DNA of 64,000 bases from Gemmatimonadetes bacterium 2013_60CM_65_52 (lineage in GTDB: Bacteria > Gemmatimonadota > Gemmatimonadetes > Gemmatimonadales > Gemmatimonadaceae). The notes beneath the pieces are model-generated. The model searched no databases, was not told the DNA's origin, and worked only from the letters and a program-made list of their open reading frames with translations. Both the position numbers and the translations under genes were made by a program. Location: the NCBI GenBank assembly GCA_002215645.1, contig NGFI01000014.1, positions 310,001 to 374,000 of the forward strand. The letters are read 5' to 3'. Shown piece by piece: positions 7,936-16,831 of this stretch. Within the stretch, counting starts at the first letter, position 1; every line of letters begins with the position of its first letter.

Positions 7936-8665
7936 AATCGTGTTGCGGAGATACCTGCCAGCCATCCTGCTCCTCGTGGGCGTCGCCCTGCTGTGGTCCG
8001 CTCGGTCGCAGAGCGCCATTCCTCTCGCTGGCTCGCTCCAGACCGTGCTGCCCCAATTGTCGGGCTATCGCGTCACGAATCAGCGCATCTCCGACGAGGA
8101 GCGGCGCATCGTCGGCATGACCGACTACCAGGCGCGCGCGTTCTGGAGGGACACGTCCGTCGCGTTCACGACGTACGTGGGCTACTACGACCGGCAGACG
8201 CAGGGGAAGTCCATGCACTCCCCGCGCAACTGTTTGCCTGGTGCCGGCTGGGAGATCATGACCGCGGACACGGGCTCGGTCGTCGCCGGAGGCCGCCCGT
8301 ACGTGGTAAACAAGTACCTGCTCAAGAACGGCAACCTGCAGTCCGTCGTCTACTACTGGTATCAGGGGCGTGGTCGCGTCGTGGCGAGCGAATACGCCGT
8401 GAAGTGGAACCTGCTGCGGGACGCGGCGCTTCTCGGTCACACGGAGGAGGCGCTCGTACGGATCGTGGTGTACGTCCGCGCGAGCAGCCTCGGGAACAAG
8501 ACCGTATTCGATCGCGCCGTCGCTGATGCGGAGCGGCTCGGACGCGAGGTCGGTGCCCGTCTGCTGGTGGATATGGCCCACGTTCTACCGGGCGAAGCGC
8601 CGGCCGGCGTAGGCTCCCGCCGTTCGGATCAGCCGAGCGAGACGGTCGCGCTCTCGCCGCGCTGA
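7928..8665 (+). CDS. epsI: EpsI-family exosortase-associated protein
   Basis: The 245-residue protein has one N-terminal membrane anchor (LPAILLLVGVALLW) and an extracytoplasmic EpsI domain with the conserved GYYDRQTQGKSMHSPRNCLP segment and the following GAGWEI. In other bacteria EpsI is encoded beside, or fused to, exosortase and is needed for EPS production or PEP-CTERM handling; its enzymatic activity is not established. GTG at 7928 overlaps the exosortase stop by 8 nt, so the pair is coupled. The 3' end overlaps the convergent GT4 gene by 37 nt. Confidence 0.88.
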   Translation: MDRIVLRRYLPAILLLVGVALLWSARSQSAIPLAGSLQTVLPQLSGYRVTNQRISDEERRIVGMTDYQARAFWRDTSVAFTTYVGYYDRQTQGKSMHSPRNCLPGAGWEIMTADTGSVVAGGRPYVVNKYLLKNGNLQSVVYYWYQGRGRVVASEYAVKWNLLRDAALLGHTEEALVRIVVYVRASSLGNKTVFDRAVADAERLGREVGARLLVDMAHVLPGEAPAGVGSRRSDQPSETVALSPR

Positions 8666-10056
8666 TCGTCAGGCGGCACGAGCCGCGTGATGAGCGTCAT
8701 GAGCCTCTGCGCCTGCACGCGGCGGTCGAATCGGCCGTCGGCGCCGATGGCGCGCGGCGTCTCGCCTCGCGCAAACTGCCGATACCGCATTGTGAGCACC
8801 GCGGCCAGCGTTTCCACGTCGGTGGGATCCACCACGTCGGCATCGGAGTCCTGAAGCACTTCCGCCGTGGCGCTGGTCGGCATCGCAAGCACGAGCATCC
8901 AGGCGGGAAAACGCACGTACTCGTAGATCTTCGCCGGTACGGCGTAGTCGCTGTCCTGCGGCAGGCTCAGGAGCATGGTAGCGCCCGCGAGAAATTCCAT
9001 TGTCTGCTGGCGTGGCATCCGTCCGCCGATGCGGACGAAGCTGGTCACGCCTTCCTCCTCGGCGATCTGCGTCGTTGGCGTGTTGGCGTAGCGGTTCGCG
9101 TGCCCGACGAGCTCGATGATGAGGTTGTCCGGCGTCAGCTGAAGCTGGTCGATCACGCGGCGCGCGGCGCGGAACACGGGACGCGGATCGCGGTCCATGT
9201 AGATCCACCCGGCAAACCGGATGCGAAAGCAGCCGTCGCGGCGGGCCGGCGGAAGCGGCTCGTCGTCGCTCCCGTTGCGGATGACTTCGACCTTGTGCGC
9301 ACTCTCCGGATACGCCGCGCGCATGGCGTCTCGTGCGGACTGCGTGTTCATCGTCACGAGCGCGGCCGACGAGACGATGCGGCTCTCGTACGCACGGGCG
9401 CGGCGGATCCACATCGGGCTGGCGATGGGCTCGCGGAGCCGCTGCACGAGGCTCCACGGATCGCGCATGTCGACCACGTGCGGAATTCCGGCACGCGTCG
9501 CGGCCAGGCGAGCTGCCTCGTGCGCCATGTGAGGCGGTCCCGAGCTCACGATCGCGAGACAGGGCTCACCATTCAGCACGGCGTGCCCGAGCGACGCCGC
9601 GGCACTCGCCCAGATGCTGTCCCGGGTGAACTCCATCCATGCGTGATAGGCCCGCACGATCGAGCGCGGGCCCCCCTGGCTGAATATCTCTCGTTGTGAG
9701 AGCGCGTCCACCTTCTGCGACGACCGCTGTGGAACGAGCCGGCGGAGGATCGGCCAGACCAGCTTCTGAATGCGCCCAACGAGCGGCTCGCGGTCCGGCA
9801 CGCAGAAGACGCGCACGCCCACCGGCAGCCTGGCGAGCCGTTGGGGATCCTTCCCCGACAGCTCGCTGAAGTCGCGAGTCACCACGTCCACCGCCCATCC
9901 TTCGCCGGCGAAATACCGCCCCAATTCCTGCCAGCGCAGGCCGCCCACGGCCGGATCCGGCGGGAAGTTGTAGATGAACAGCAGCAGCCGGGGAGCGCCG
10001 GGGGCCGCCGGTGTCGGCGACGCATAGAACAACGCCGACCGCGCGGCGGCGTTCAT
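8629..10056 (-). CDS. GT4/GT1-fold glycosyltransferase
   Basis: The 475-residue cytosolic protein has the two-domain GT-B layout. The N-terminal domain begins LLLFIYNFPPDPAVGG after about 25 variable residues, a typical WecB/GT4-like opening with a Gly-rich acceptor loop. Middle elements include ASSGPPHMAHEAARLA and PHVVDMRDPW. The C-terminal donor domain has RFAGWIYMDRDPRPVF and ends with the YAVPAKIYEYVRF motif, the place of the E-x7-E-like donor site. Donor and acceptor are unknown. It is convergent with epsI (37-nt overlap) and divergent from the BIG2/beta-helix gene. Confidence 0.85.
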   Translation of the reverse strand: MNAAARSALFYASPTPAAPGAPRLLLFIYNFPPDPAVGGLRWQELGRYFAGEGWAVDVVTRDFSELSGKDPQRLARLPVGVRVFCVPDREPLVGRIQKLVWPILRRLVPQRSSQKVDALSQREIFSQGGPRSIVRAYHAWMEFTRDSIWASAAASLGHAVLNGEPCLAIVSSGPPHMAHEAARLAATRAGIPHVVDMRDPWSLVQRLREPIASPMWIRRARAYESRIVSSAALVTMNTQSARDAMRAAYPESAHKVEVIRNGSDDEPLPPARRDGCFRIRFAGWIYMDRDPRPVFRAARRVIDQLQLTPDNLIIELVGHANRYANTPTTQIAEEEGVTSFVRIGGRMPRQQTMEFLAGATMLLSLPQDSDYAVPAKIYEYVRFPAWMLVLAMPTSATAEVLQDSDADVVDPTDVETLAAVLTMRYRQFARGETPRAIGADGRFDRRVQAQRLMTLITRLVPPDDQRGESATVSLG

Positions 10057-10474
10057 GCCGCGGGAGGCCTCGGTCTTTTGTTGCGGGGGGCTGGCAGGCG
10101 GACGGCCGGTATCGACTGCGGCGTGGGGCGCTCTGCTGGCAGGAGGAACGGACAGGATCGTAAACGCTGAATTGTGCGTCGCAGGGCCGAACGTCGCCCG
10201 AATTCGCGCCCGGCATCGGGCTGCTTACGCTGACGATTGGCTGCGTCCGCGCGGCACGTGGCGCGTTGAGACCGTGAACATCGGGCGCACGACCCTTTCA
10301 GGCAATACCTCGTTACATGCATGTGGCGTTGGCGCAACAATTTGGAAGGCATTGTGACCGGACGTGTAACCGATTGTCTTTGACTGTATTGCGCCGTTTC
10401 CCGGTTAAGGCGAGATTCTGCTGGTCCGGTTGCACCTGCCCTACGACGTACCCTAGGCAATGGCGGTGGTTGAG
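10057..10474. other. Divergent intergenic region without a recognised gene
   Basis: These 418 nt separate the GT4 gene (-) from the Ig/beta-helix gene (+) and must hold promoters for both. Visible details are a perfect palindrome ACATGCATGT at 10315-10324, a GTTG-GCG-CAAC palindrome at 10328-10338 and a -35-like TTGACT near 10380 without a good -10. No convincing sigma-54 site, RNA gene or ORF with coding character was found. Confidence 0.5.
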
Positions 10475-13400
10475 ATGCGCACGATGATGAGAAAGGCTGC
10501 ACTCTCGTTCGGGTTGTTGACCCTGGCGTGCAGCAGCGGGGATATCACGTCGCCCGTCGATACCACGATTACCAGCACCACTACCAACACGCCGGCATCC
10601 GTGGAAATCACGCCGCCGACGTCCGCGACGATCACGGTGGGGACCTCGATCTCGTTGTCCGCGGTGGTGAAGAACCCCGCCGGGAAGCCGATCAACGCCG
10701 CCGTCACCTGGAGCACGTCAGACGCCACCGTCGCGTCCATCTCGTCGGCCGGGGTGCTCACCGCGATCAAGCCTGGGACCGCGACCATCACCGGCTCCGT
10801 CGGCACGCTGAACGCAGCCGTGGTCATCACGGTCATCCCGGTGCCCGTGAAGTCCGTGTCCGTATCCGTGAAGGGTGCGCTCATCGTGGGCGACGTGGCG
10901 GCGGCGACCGCCACGGCCCTCGACGCTGGCGGCAACACGCTGACCGGACGCGCGGTCGCGTGGACGACCTCGAACGCGACGGTTGCCACGGTGAGCGCTA
11001 CCGGGTCGGTAGTCGCCGTGACGCCGGGAACCGCGACCATCACCGCGACGATCGACGGAGTTCAGGGCTCGGCGAGCGTGACCGTGTCGCCCGCGCCCAT
11101 TCTCATCGCAACCATCACCGTCACCGTCAACGATCCCACGGTCTTCGCCGTCGGAACGACGACGAACGCCACCGCAGTGGTGAAGGACGGCAAGGGCAAC
11201 GTGCTCACCGACCGTGTCATCACCTGGACCAGCTCCAACCAGGACGTGGCCACCATCACGCAGGGCGGATTGATCACTGCCCAGGCAGTCGGCACCACGA
11301 CCATTACCGCGAGCAGTGAAGGCAAGAGCGGCACCGCGACGTTCACCGTGTCGCCGGCGCTCAACAACCCCGTGGCCAACGTCCAGCTCAACGCCGGTGG
11401 ACCGCTCTACCCGACACGCACGCTCCAGGTGGTTGCCACGTTGACCGATGCGCAAAACACCGTGTTGTCGGGACGCGTGATCGTGTGGACGTCCACCAAC
11501 ACGGGCGTCGCGACGGTGAGTCAGACCGGCCTCGTCTCCGCCCTCTCGGTCGGGACGACGACCATCTCCGCCGTCAGCGAAGGAAAGACCGGCACCATTC
11601 TGCTGACTGTGCTGGCCCCGCCGCTGACCACGATCACCGTGACGGCGCCGAACAGCACGCTGCAGCCCGCACAAACGACGCAGGCGACGGCGACGCTCCG
11701 CGACATCAACGGCACCGTGATGACGGGATTGCCCATCGCCTGGTCGAGCACCAGCACGGCTGTGGCCACCGTCTCGAACACGGGACTCGTGACGGCCGTC
11801 GCGTCCGGAACCACGCAGATCACCGTGACGAGCGGTACTGTGACGGGCACCCTCACGGTGACCGTCCCGCCAGTGAACACCGTGAATGTCGGTCTGCCGA
11901 ATCCCACTCGTCAGCCGGGCCAAACCACGCAGGCTACCGTTCAGTTGCTCGACGCGAGCAACAATCCAGCGACCAACCGTGTGGTGGTCTGGAGCTCATC
12001 GAACACCGCCGCGGCGACGGTCTCCGCGTCCGGACTCGTCACCGCGGTGGCGTCCGGCACGTCGCAGATCACCGTCACCAGCGAGGGCAAGACGGGTAGC
12101 GCCACCGTCACGATCCCGCCGGTCAACACGGTGAACCTCACGGCGACCACGACCTTCCTCGTGGCGGCGCAGACGCAGCAGATTGCCGTGTCGCTGCTCG
12201 ACGCGAGCAACAATGCGGCAACGAATCGTGTCGTCACGTGGTCCAGTGGCAACCCCGCGGCGGTCACCGTCAACGCCTCCGGCCTCGTCACGGCCGTGGC
12301 CACGGGGACGTCCGTGATCACCGCCACGAGCGAGGGAAAGACGGGCACCATCACGATCACGGTCGTACCGCCCGTGGGAAGCGTTCAGGTCACGTCACCT
12401 GCGGCCTCGCTGCTCAATGGGCAGACGGCGCAACTCACCGTCCTCATCCTCGATACGTTCGGCAATCCGGTCACCACCATTCCGCCGGTGTGGGCCACGA
12501 GCGACGCCACCAAGGGCACCGTGACGCAGGCGGGGCTCGTGACCGATGTGAATACGAGTACGCTCGGCAACGTGAACTTCACGGCCACCGCCGGCGGCGT
12601 GACTTCGCCCCCTGCGACCATCCAGATCATCGGTCACGGCAACGAGACCCTGGCCGCGCTCCCGCAGGTGTTCCTCAACACGGCGCCGCCGCCCGCACCT
12701 GACGTTGGCGGAGCGATCATCAGCGTCTCGACCGCGGCGCAGCTCACCGCGGCCCTGACGAACGCCACCTACGGCGACGTCATCGAGCTCCAGAGCAACA
12801 CGATCTTCGTCGGGAACTTCACGCTGCCCGGCAAGGGCGCGAACAACGGCAAGTGGATCACCATCCGTCCGCAGACGACGGGTGGCTCGACGACCCTGCC
12901 GGCACCGGGCTCACGGATGACCGCGTCCCAGGCCGCGACAGCGAACTTGCCGGTCCTCCAGACCGCCAATAACGGCGGTGCGCTTCTCACGGCGCTCTCG
13001 GCGCACCATTGGCGCATCATCGGTATCGAGGTCACCGTCACGCCAGGGAATACCGTCGGTACGTCGGCGCTCGTTCGGCTGGGAGATGGCGGTGGCGGAG
13101 GCCAGACGTCGCTCGCCGTGACGGCCAACAACCTCGTCATCGACCGCTGCTACATCCACGGGATAGCGGGGACGCCGGGTGTGGTGGCGGATATCCGTCG
13201 CGGGGTGACGCTCAACTCCGCCTCGTCCGCGGTCATCGACTCGTACATCAGTGAGATTCACGCGAACGGCGCCGACGCACAGGCCATCGCGGGCTGGAAC
13301 GGACCGGGCCCCTTCAAGATCGTGAACAACTATCTCGAGGCGTCCACCGAAAACGTGTCGTTCGGCGGCGCGGATCCCGATGCGCCGAATCTCGTGCCCA

Positions 13401-14215
13401 GCGACATCGAGATCCGCCACAATCACTTCTTCAAGCAGACCTCGTGGAAGGGCGTCTGGCTCGTGAAGAATCTCTTCGAGACCAAGAACGCCATGCGCGT
13501 GCTGGTCGAAGGGAACCTCATGCAGAACAACTGGCTCGACGGCCAGGGCGGCAGCGCCATCAACATGAAGTCCACCAACCAGAGTGGCGGCTGCAACTGG
13601 TGCGGTACGCAGGACGTCACGTTCCGCTACAACATGATCGAGAACACCGGCGCCGGAATCGTCATCTCGGCGGATCCCGATCCGAACTTCACGCAGTTCC
13701 CGCTGCAGCGCGTCACCATCCACGACAACGTGATCGCGAACGTCGACGTTCCGCCCACGTTCAATGGTGACGGCAGAGGCTTGCTGGTCAACCAGGACGT
13801 GCGCGATGTCACGTTCCGGCACAATACGATCATCAATCCGACCAATTCTGCGGTGCTGTTCGGCGGACCGCAGAACACGCCGCCTCTCCGCCTGGTCGTT
13901 CGGGACAACATCATCGGCGGCGGTGCTTTCGGCGTGAAGGGACCCGGGCTCACCTCCGGAACACCGAGTATCACTGCGTTCATGCCGGAAGGCTTCTGGT
14001 TCGCCAACGCGCTCATTCTGTCGAGCTCCAGCGGGTATCCAACCGGCGGCTTCTATCCCGCGACGGTCGGAGCCGTGAATTTCGCGAATACCGCGGCATT
14101 CGATTACTCGCTGCTGTCCAGCAGCCCGCTCAAGGCCAAGGGCAGCGACGGACTCGATCTTGGCGCCGACACCGCCACCATCAACGCGCTTCTGGCGAAC
14201 ATCATCGTGCCCTGA
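10475..14215 (+). CDS. Lipoprotein with eight BIG2 Ig-like repeats fused to a right-handed beta-helix domain
   Basis: A lipoprotein signal ends in LLTLACSSGD, the Cys being the lipidation site. About eight BIG2-type repeats follow, each about 82 residues with the pattern V-x-W-S/T-S...VATV...GLVTAV..GT..IT, spanning roughly residues 40-715. The C-terminal 500 residues form a parallel beta-helix with many N-rich turns (NNYLEAS, DIEIRHNHFF, VTIHDNVIANV). The beta-helix is closely similar to the protein at 16832-18442. The start could be any of the ATGs at 10460, 10475, 10484 or 10487; 10475 has GGTGG upstream and gives a normal signal length. Such proteins are surface-exposed; beta-helix domains often bind or cut polysaccharide, but no catalytic residues can be named. 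Confidence 0.88.
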   Translation: MRTMMRKAALSFGLLTLACSSGDITSPVDTTITSTTTNTPASVEITPPTSATITVGTSISLSAVVKNPAGKPINAAVTWSTSDATVASISSAGVLTAIKPGTATITGSVGTLNAAVVITVIPVPVKSVSVSVKGALIVGDVAAATATALDAGGNTLTGRAVAWTTSNATVATVSATGSVVAVTPGTATITATIDGVQGSASVTVSPAPILIATITVTVNDPTVFAVGTTTNATAVVKDGKGNVLTDRVITWTSSNQDVATITQGGLITAQAVGTTTITASSEGKSGTATFTVSPALNNPVANVQLNAGGPLYPTRTLQVVATLTDAQNTVLSGRVIVWTSTNTGVATVSQTGLVSALSVGTTTISAVSEGKTGTILLTVLAPPLTTITVTAPNSTLQPAQTTQATATLRDINGTVMTGLPIAWSSTSTAVATVSNTGLVTAVASGTTQITVTSGTVTGTLTVTVPPVNTVNVGLPNPTRQPGQTTQATVQLLDASNNPATNRVVVWSSSNTAAATVSASGLVTAVASGTSQITVTSEGKTGSATVTIPPVNTVNLTATTTFLVAAQTQQIAVSLLDASNNAATNRVVTWSSGNPAAVTVNASGLVTAVATGTSVITATSEGKTGTITITVVPPVGSVQVTSPAASLLNGQTAQLTVLILDTFGNPVTTIPPVWATSDATKGTVTQAGLVTDVNTSTLGNVNFTATAGGVTSPPATIQIIGHGNETLAALPQVFLNTAPPPAPDVGGAIISVSTAAQLTAALTNATYGDVIELQSNTIFVGNFTLPGKGANNGKWITIRPQTTGGSTTLPAPGSRMTASQAATANLPVLQTANNGGALLTALSAHHWRIIGIEVTVTPGNTVGTSALVRLGDGGGGGQTSLAVTANNLVIDRCYIHGIAGTPGVVADIRRGVTLNSASSAVIDSYISEIHANGADAQAIAGWNGPGPFKIVNNYLEASTENVSFGGADPDAPNLVPSDIEIRHNHFFKQTSWKGVWLVKNLFETKNAMRVLVEGNLMQNNWLDGQGGSAINMKSTNQSGGCNWCGTQDVTFRYNMIENTGAGIVISADPDPNFTQFPLQRVTIHDNVIANVDVPPTFNGDGRGLLVNQDVRDVTFRHNTIINPTNSAVLFGGPQNTPPLRLVVRDNIIGGGAFGVKGPGLTSGTPSITAFMPEGFWFANALILSSSSGYPTGGFYPATVGAVNFANTAAFDYSLLSSSPLKAKGSDGLDLGADTATINALLANIIVP

Positions 14216-14359
14216 CGGCACCACTGCATGATGGACCGGCGATCCGCGGGCGGTGCCCGCGGATTCGTCGTTTCCGCCACCGGCGCCGGCGACGACGCGC
14301 TAGCTTCCGAGCGCGAACCCGTCGCATCCCTCCGCCTTCCGCCCACTCACGCCGCGGGA

Positions 14360-15481
14360 ATGCCCCTCAACGTCGTCTTCTGCCTCGACAGCATCAACGT
14401 GGGCGGAACCGAGATGAACGCGGTCCGCGTGGCGGAGCGGCTGGACCCCGCCAGATTTCGCTTGTCGGTGGTGTGCTTTCGGGCCAACGGGGCGCTGCGT
14501 CCCCGGTTCGACGCCGCGGGCATTCCGGTTTACGAGTTTCCCGTGCGCAGTCTCTACGGCGCAAGCATGATTCGCGAAGGCATGCGATTCGCCGCGTTTC
14601 TCCGCCGAGAGCGCATCGACATCGTGCATGCGCATGACAGGTATGCGAACGTCTTCGGCGCGGTCTTCGCGCGCCTGGCGGGCACGCGCTGCATCATCAC
14701 GAGCAAACGCTGGGGCAGCATTTCCCGCCTGCACGCCGTGGGCAATCGTCTCGCGTACGTCCTCTCGAATCGGGTGCTGGGAAACAGCACGCGGGTGGGT
14801 GAGTCACTCGTGAGTGAGGACGGCGTGACGCCGGCAAAGGTCGTCGTGATCCCGAACTTCGTTGATGACGCGCTATTCAACGAGGCGGACCCGGCCTGGT
14901 TGGCGCGAATGCGGGAAGAGTTGTCGCTCCGCGATGGCGCGCCGATTGTCGGCACCGTGGCCAACCTCCGCGTCATCAAGGACCACCGCTCGCTCATCCG
15001 GGCGGTCGCCCTCCTTCGCGACCGCTTTCCTTCGCTCGTGCTGGTGATGATGGGAGCAGGCGACCAGCAGGCCGCCCTCGAGGCGCTCGGCACGGAGCTC
15101 GGCGTCGGCTCCATGCTGCGTTTTGCGGGAGTCAGGCCCAACCTCCCGAATCTCAATCGCCTGTTCGACGTGTCCGTGCTGTGCTCGCTGAGTGAGGGCT
15201 TTCCCAACACCCTCGTCGAGGCGATGGCCGCCGAGCGTCCCGTGGTGGCGACCCGCGTCGGAGGCATCGTGGACGCCGTCGAGGAGGAGCGAAACGGGCT
15301 TCTCGTTCCGGTCGGCAGCCCGCAGGCGCTCGCAACGGCGCTGGAGCGCCTCCTCGGCGACCCCGAGCTGCGCCGCCGTTTCGGGCAGGAGGGCCGGGCC
15401 ATGGCGCGGAGCCGATTCACGGCCGCCGCCATCCTGCCGGCCCTGGGCGATCTCTACGAGCGCCTCTGCGGCACAAAATGA
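14360..15481 (+). CDS. GT4 family glycosyltransferase
   Basis: The ATG at 14360 places the family opening VVFCLDSINVGGTEMNAV at the N-terminus, as in GT4 enzymes; the open frame upstream has no coding character. The 373-residue GT-B protein has IVHAHDRYANVFG and KRWGSISRLHAVGN in the acceptor domain. The donor domain has PIVGTVANLRVIKDHRSLI, VMMGAGDQQAALEAL, and SEGFPNTLVEAMAAERPVVA with the E-x7-E donor motif. It resembles the GT4 enzymes commonly found in exosortase-associated EPS clusters. Probably cytosolic and acting on lipid-linked oligosaccharide. It is in the same direction as the flanking beta-helix and acyltransferase genes. Confidence 0.9.
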   Translation: MPLNVVFCLDSINVGGTEMNAVRVAERLDPARFRLSVVCFRANGALRPRFDAAGIPVYEFPVRSLYGASMIREGMRFAAFLRRERIDIVHAHDRYANVFGAVFARLAGTRCIITSKRWGSISRLHAVGNRLAYVLSNRVLGNSTRVGESLVSEDGVTPAKVVVIPNFVDDALFNEADPAWLARMREELSLRDGAPIVGTVANLRVIKDHRSLIRAVALLRDRFPSLVLVMMGAGDQQAALEALGTELGVGSMLRFAGVRPNLPNLNRLFDVSVLCSLSEGFPNTLVEAMAAERPVVATRVGGIVDAVEEERNGLLVPVGSPQALATALERLLGDPELRRRFGQEGRAMARSRFTAAAILPALGDLYERLCGTK

Positions 15482-15598
15482 CGGCTGAAATGCGTTACGG
15501 ATGATCGCTCATTTCCGTCTTTTTCATGGTGCTGCGCGGCTTTCGAGGCCGGCGACGTCCTCCGCGCGCCACGCCGCACGCGCCTCATTGAGCCCTGG

Positions 15599-16798
15599 TT
15601 GATCGTGAATCCCCTTTCCATCGTTCGTTCGGGTTGGCATGAGCTGACCCGCCGGCCGGCCTCGCAGGTGCCTGCGCTGGACGCGCTTCGCGCATTCGCG
15701 ATCTTTCTCGTCGTCGGAGCGCACTACGCCGGCAGCCAATGGCCGCTGGCCAAGGCGCCGGACATCGCGTTGGCGCACAATCCGGTGTTCAACTTCGGTT
15801 GGACCGGCGTGGATCTCTTCTTCGTGCTGAGCGGGCTGCTCATCGGCAAACAGCTCTGGCGCGAGCTGGACCGCACGGGAACGGTGCGCGTGCCGCGCTT
15901 TCTGCTGCGCCGCGGATTCCGCATCTGGCCGCTGTACTTCGCCATGATGTTCTGGGTGGTGTTCATCCACGGCATGCGCTTCGAGTGGCCGGATTGGGTC
16001 TTTCTCTCGAACTACTTCCCCACGCGGTATGGCCGCTCCTGGTCGCTGTCCACCGAGGAGCAGTTCTACATTGCCGTTCCGATCCTGCTGCTCCTGACCA
16101 CGCGGTTTCTTCCGCGGCGCGCACAGGCGTGGCCGCTGGTTGGAGCGGTCGTCGCCATTCCCATCGTGCGCGTGTTCCAGCGCCAGCATCTCGAGGCCGT
16201 TGGAATGTCGCCCGATCGGCTGGCGGACCAGATGCACTTCCCCATTCACGTCCACTGTGAGGCACTGATCATCGGCCTCCTGCTCGCGCTCCTGAGCACG
16301 CGTTACAAGAGCGTGTTCGAAGCGCGCGGGCGCTGGGGCACTTCACCGCTGGCGTTGGCGGTATTCGTCGGCTGCACGGCACTCGGCCTCGCGCTCGACC
16401 GGATGAACAAGGACATCTTCGCCTTTCTCGCGCTCGGTCTCATCTTCGGGTCGCTGACGTTCCTCACGCTGGCCGACCGGTCGATCATCACGCGTCCGCT
16501 CAACTCGGTGTTCTTCTATCCGTTCTCGCGTCTCGCGTACGGCATGTACCTCAATCACTTCTGGTTTCTCCACGGCAGCACGGCCTGGACGATTCACACT
16601 TTCGGGCCGCTGTTGCCTTCGCCCACGCTGGTATTTCTCCTGGGCCTCGTGGTCGGGACCGGGATCTCGGCGGGAGTGGCGGCAATCAGCTTCATTCTCA
16701 TCGAGCATCCGTTCCTGCAGCTTCGCGAGCACCTCCTCGGTGATCGGGAGGCCGTGCCCGCACCCGCCGTACCCGCGCCTGAAGCGGCTCTCGCCTGA
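15599..16798 (+). CDS. Acyltransferase 3 family membrane O-acyltransferase (OafA-like)
   Basis: The 399-residue protein has about ten transmembrane helices. The family hallmarks are LDALRAFAIFLVVGAHY (the conserved R and H near the first helix), FGWTGVDLFFVLSGLLIG, and SLSTEEQFYIAVP with the loop Trp/Glu pattern. Family members transfer acyl groups, usually acetyl or succinyl, from cytosolic donors to exported sugars. The first start is TTG at 15599 with GTG at 15605 as alternative; neither has a clear ribosome site. It is separate from the MBOAT module further downstream, so the cluster has two different glycan acylation routes. Confidence 0.88.
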   Translation: MIVNPLSIVRSGWHELTRRPASQVPALDALRAFAIFLVVGAHYAGSQWPLAKAPDIALAHNPVFNFGWTGVDLFFVLSGLLIGKQLWRELDRTGTVRVPRFLLRRGFRIWPLYFAMMFWVVFIHGMRFEWPDWVFLSNYFPTRYGRSWSLSTEEQFYIAVPILLLLTTRFLPRRAQAWPLVGAVVAIPIVRVFQRQHLEAVGMSPDRLADQMHFPIHVHCEALIIGLLLALLSTRYKSVFEARGRWGTSPLALAVFVGCTALGLALDRMNKDIFAFLALGLIFGSLTFLTLADRSIITRPLNSVFFYPFSRLAYGMYLNHFWFLHGSTAWTIHTFGPLLPSPTLVFLLGLVVGTGISAGVAAISFILIEHPFLQLREHLLGDREAVPAPAVPAPEAALA

Positions 16799-16831
16799 AG
16801 CGGTCTCACTCCTAGACATCCCGCCCACCCG

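Noticed and set aside
10718-11923. Minus-strand open frame within the Ig-repeat region
   Set aside because: It is the antisense of a repeated domain and has no independent features.
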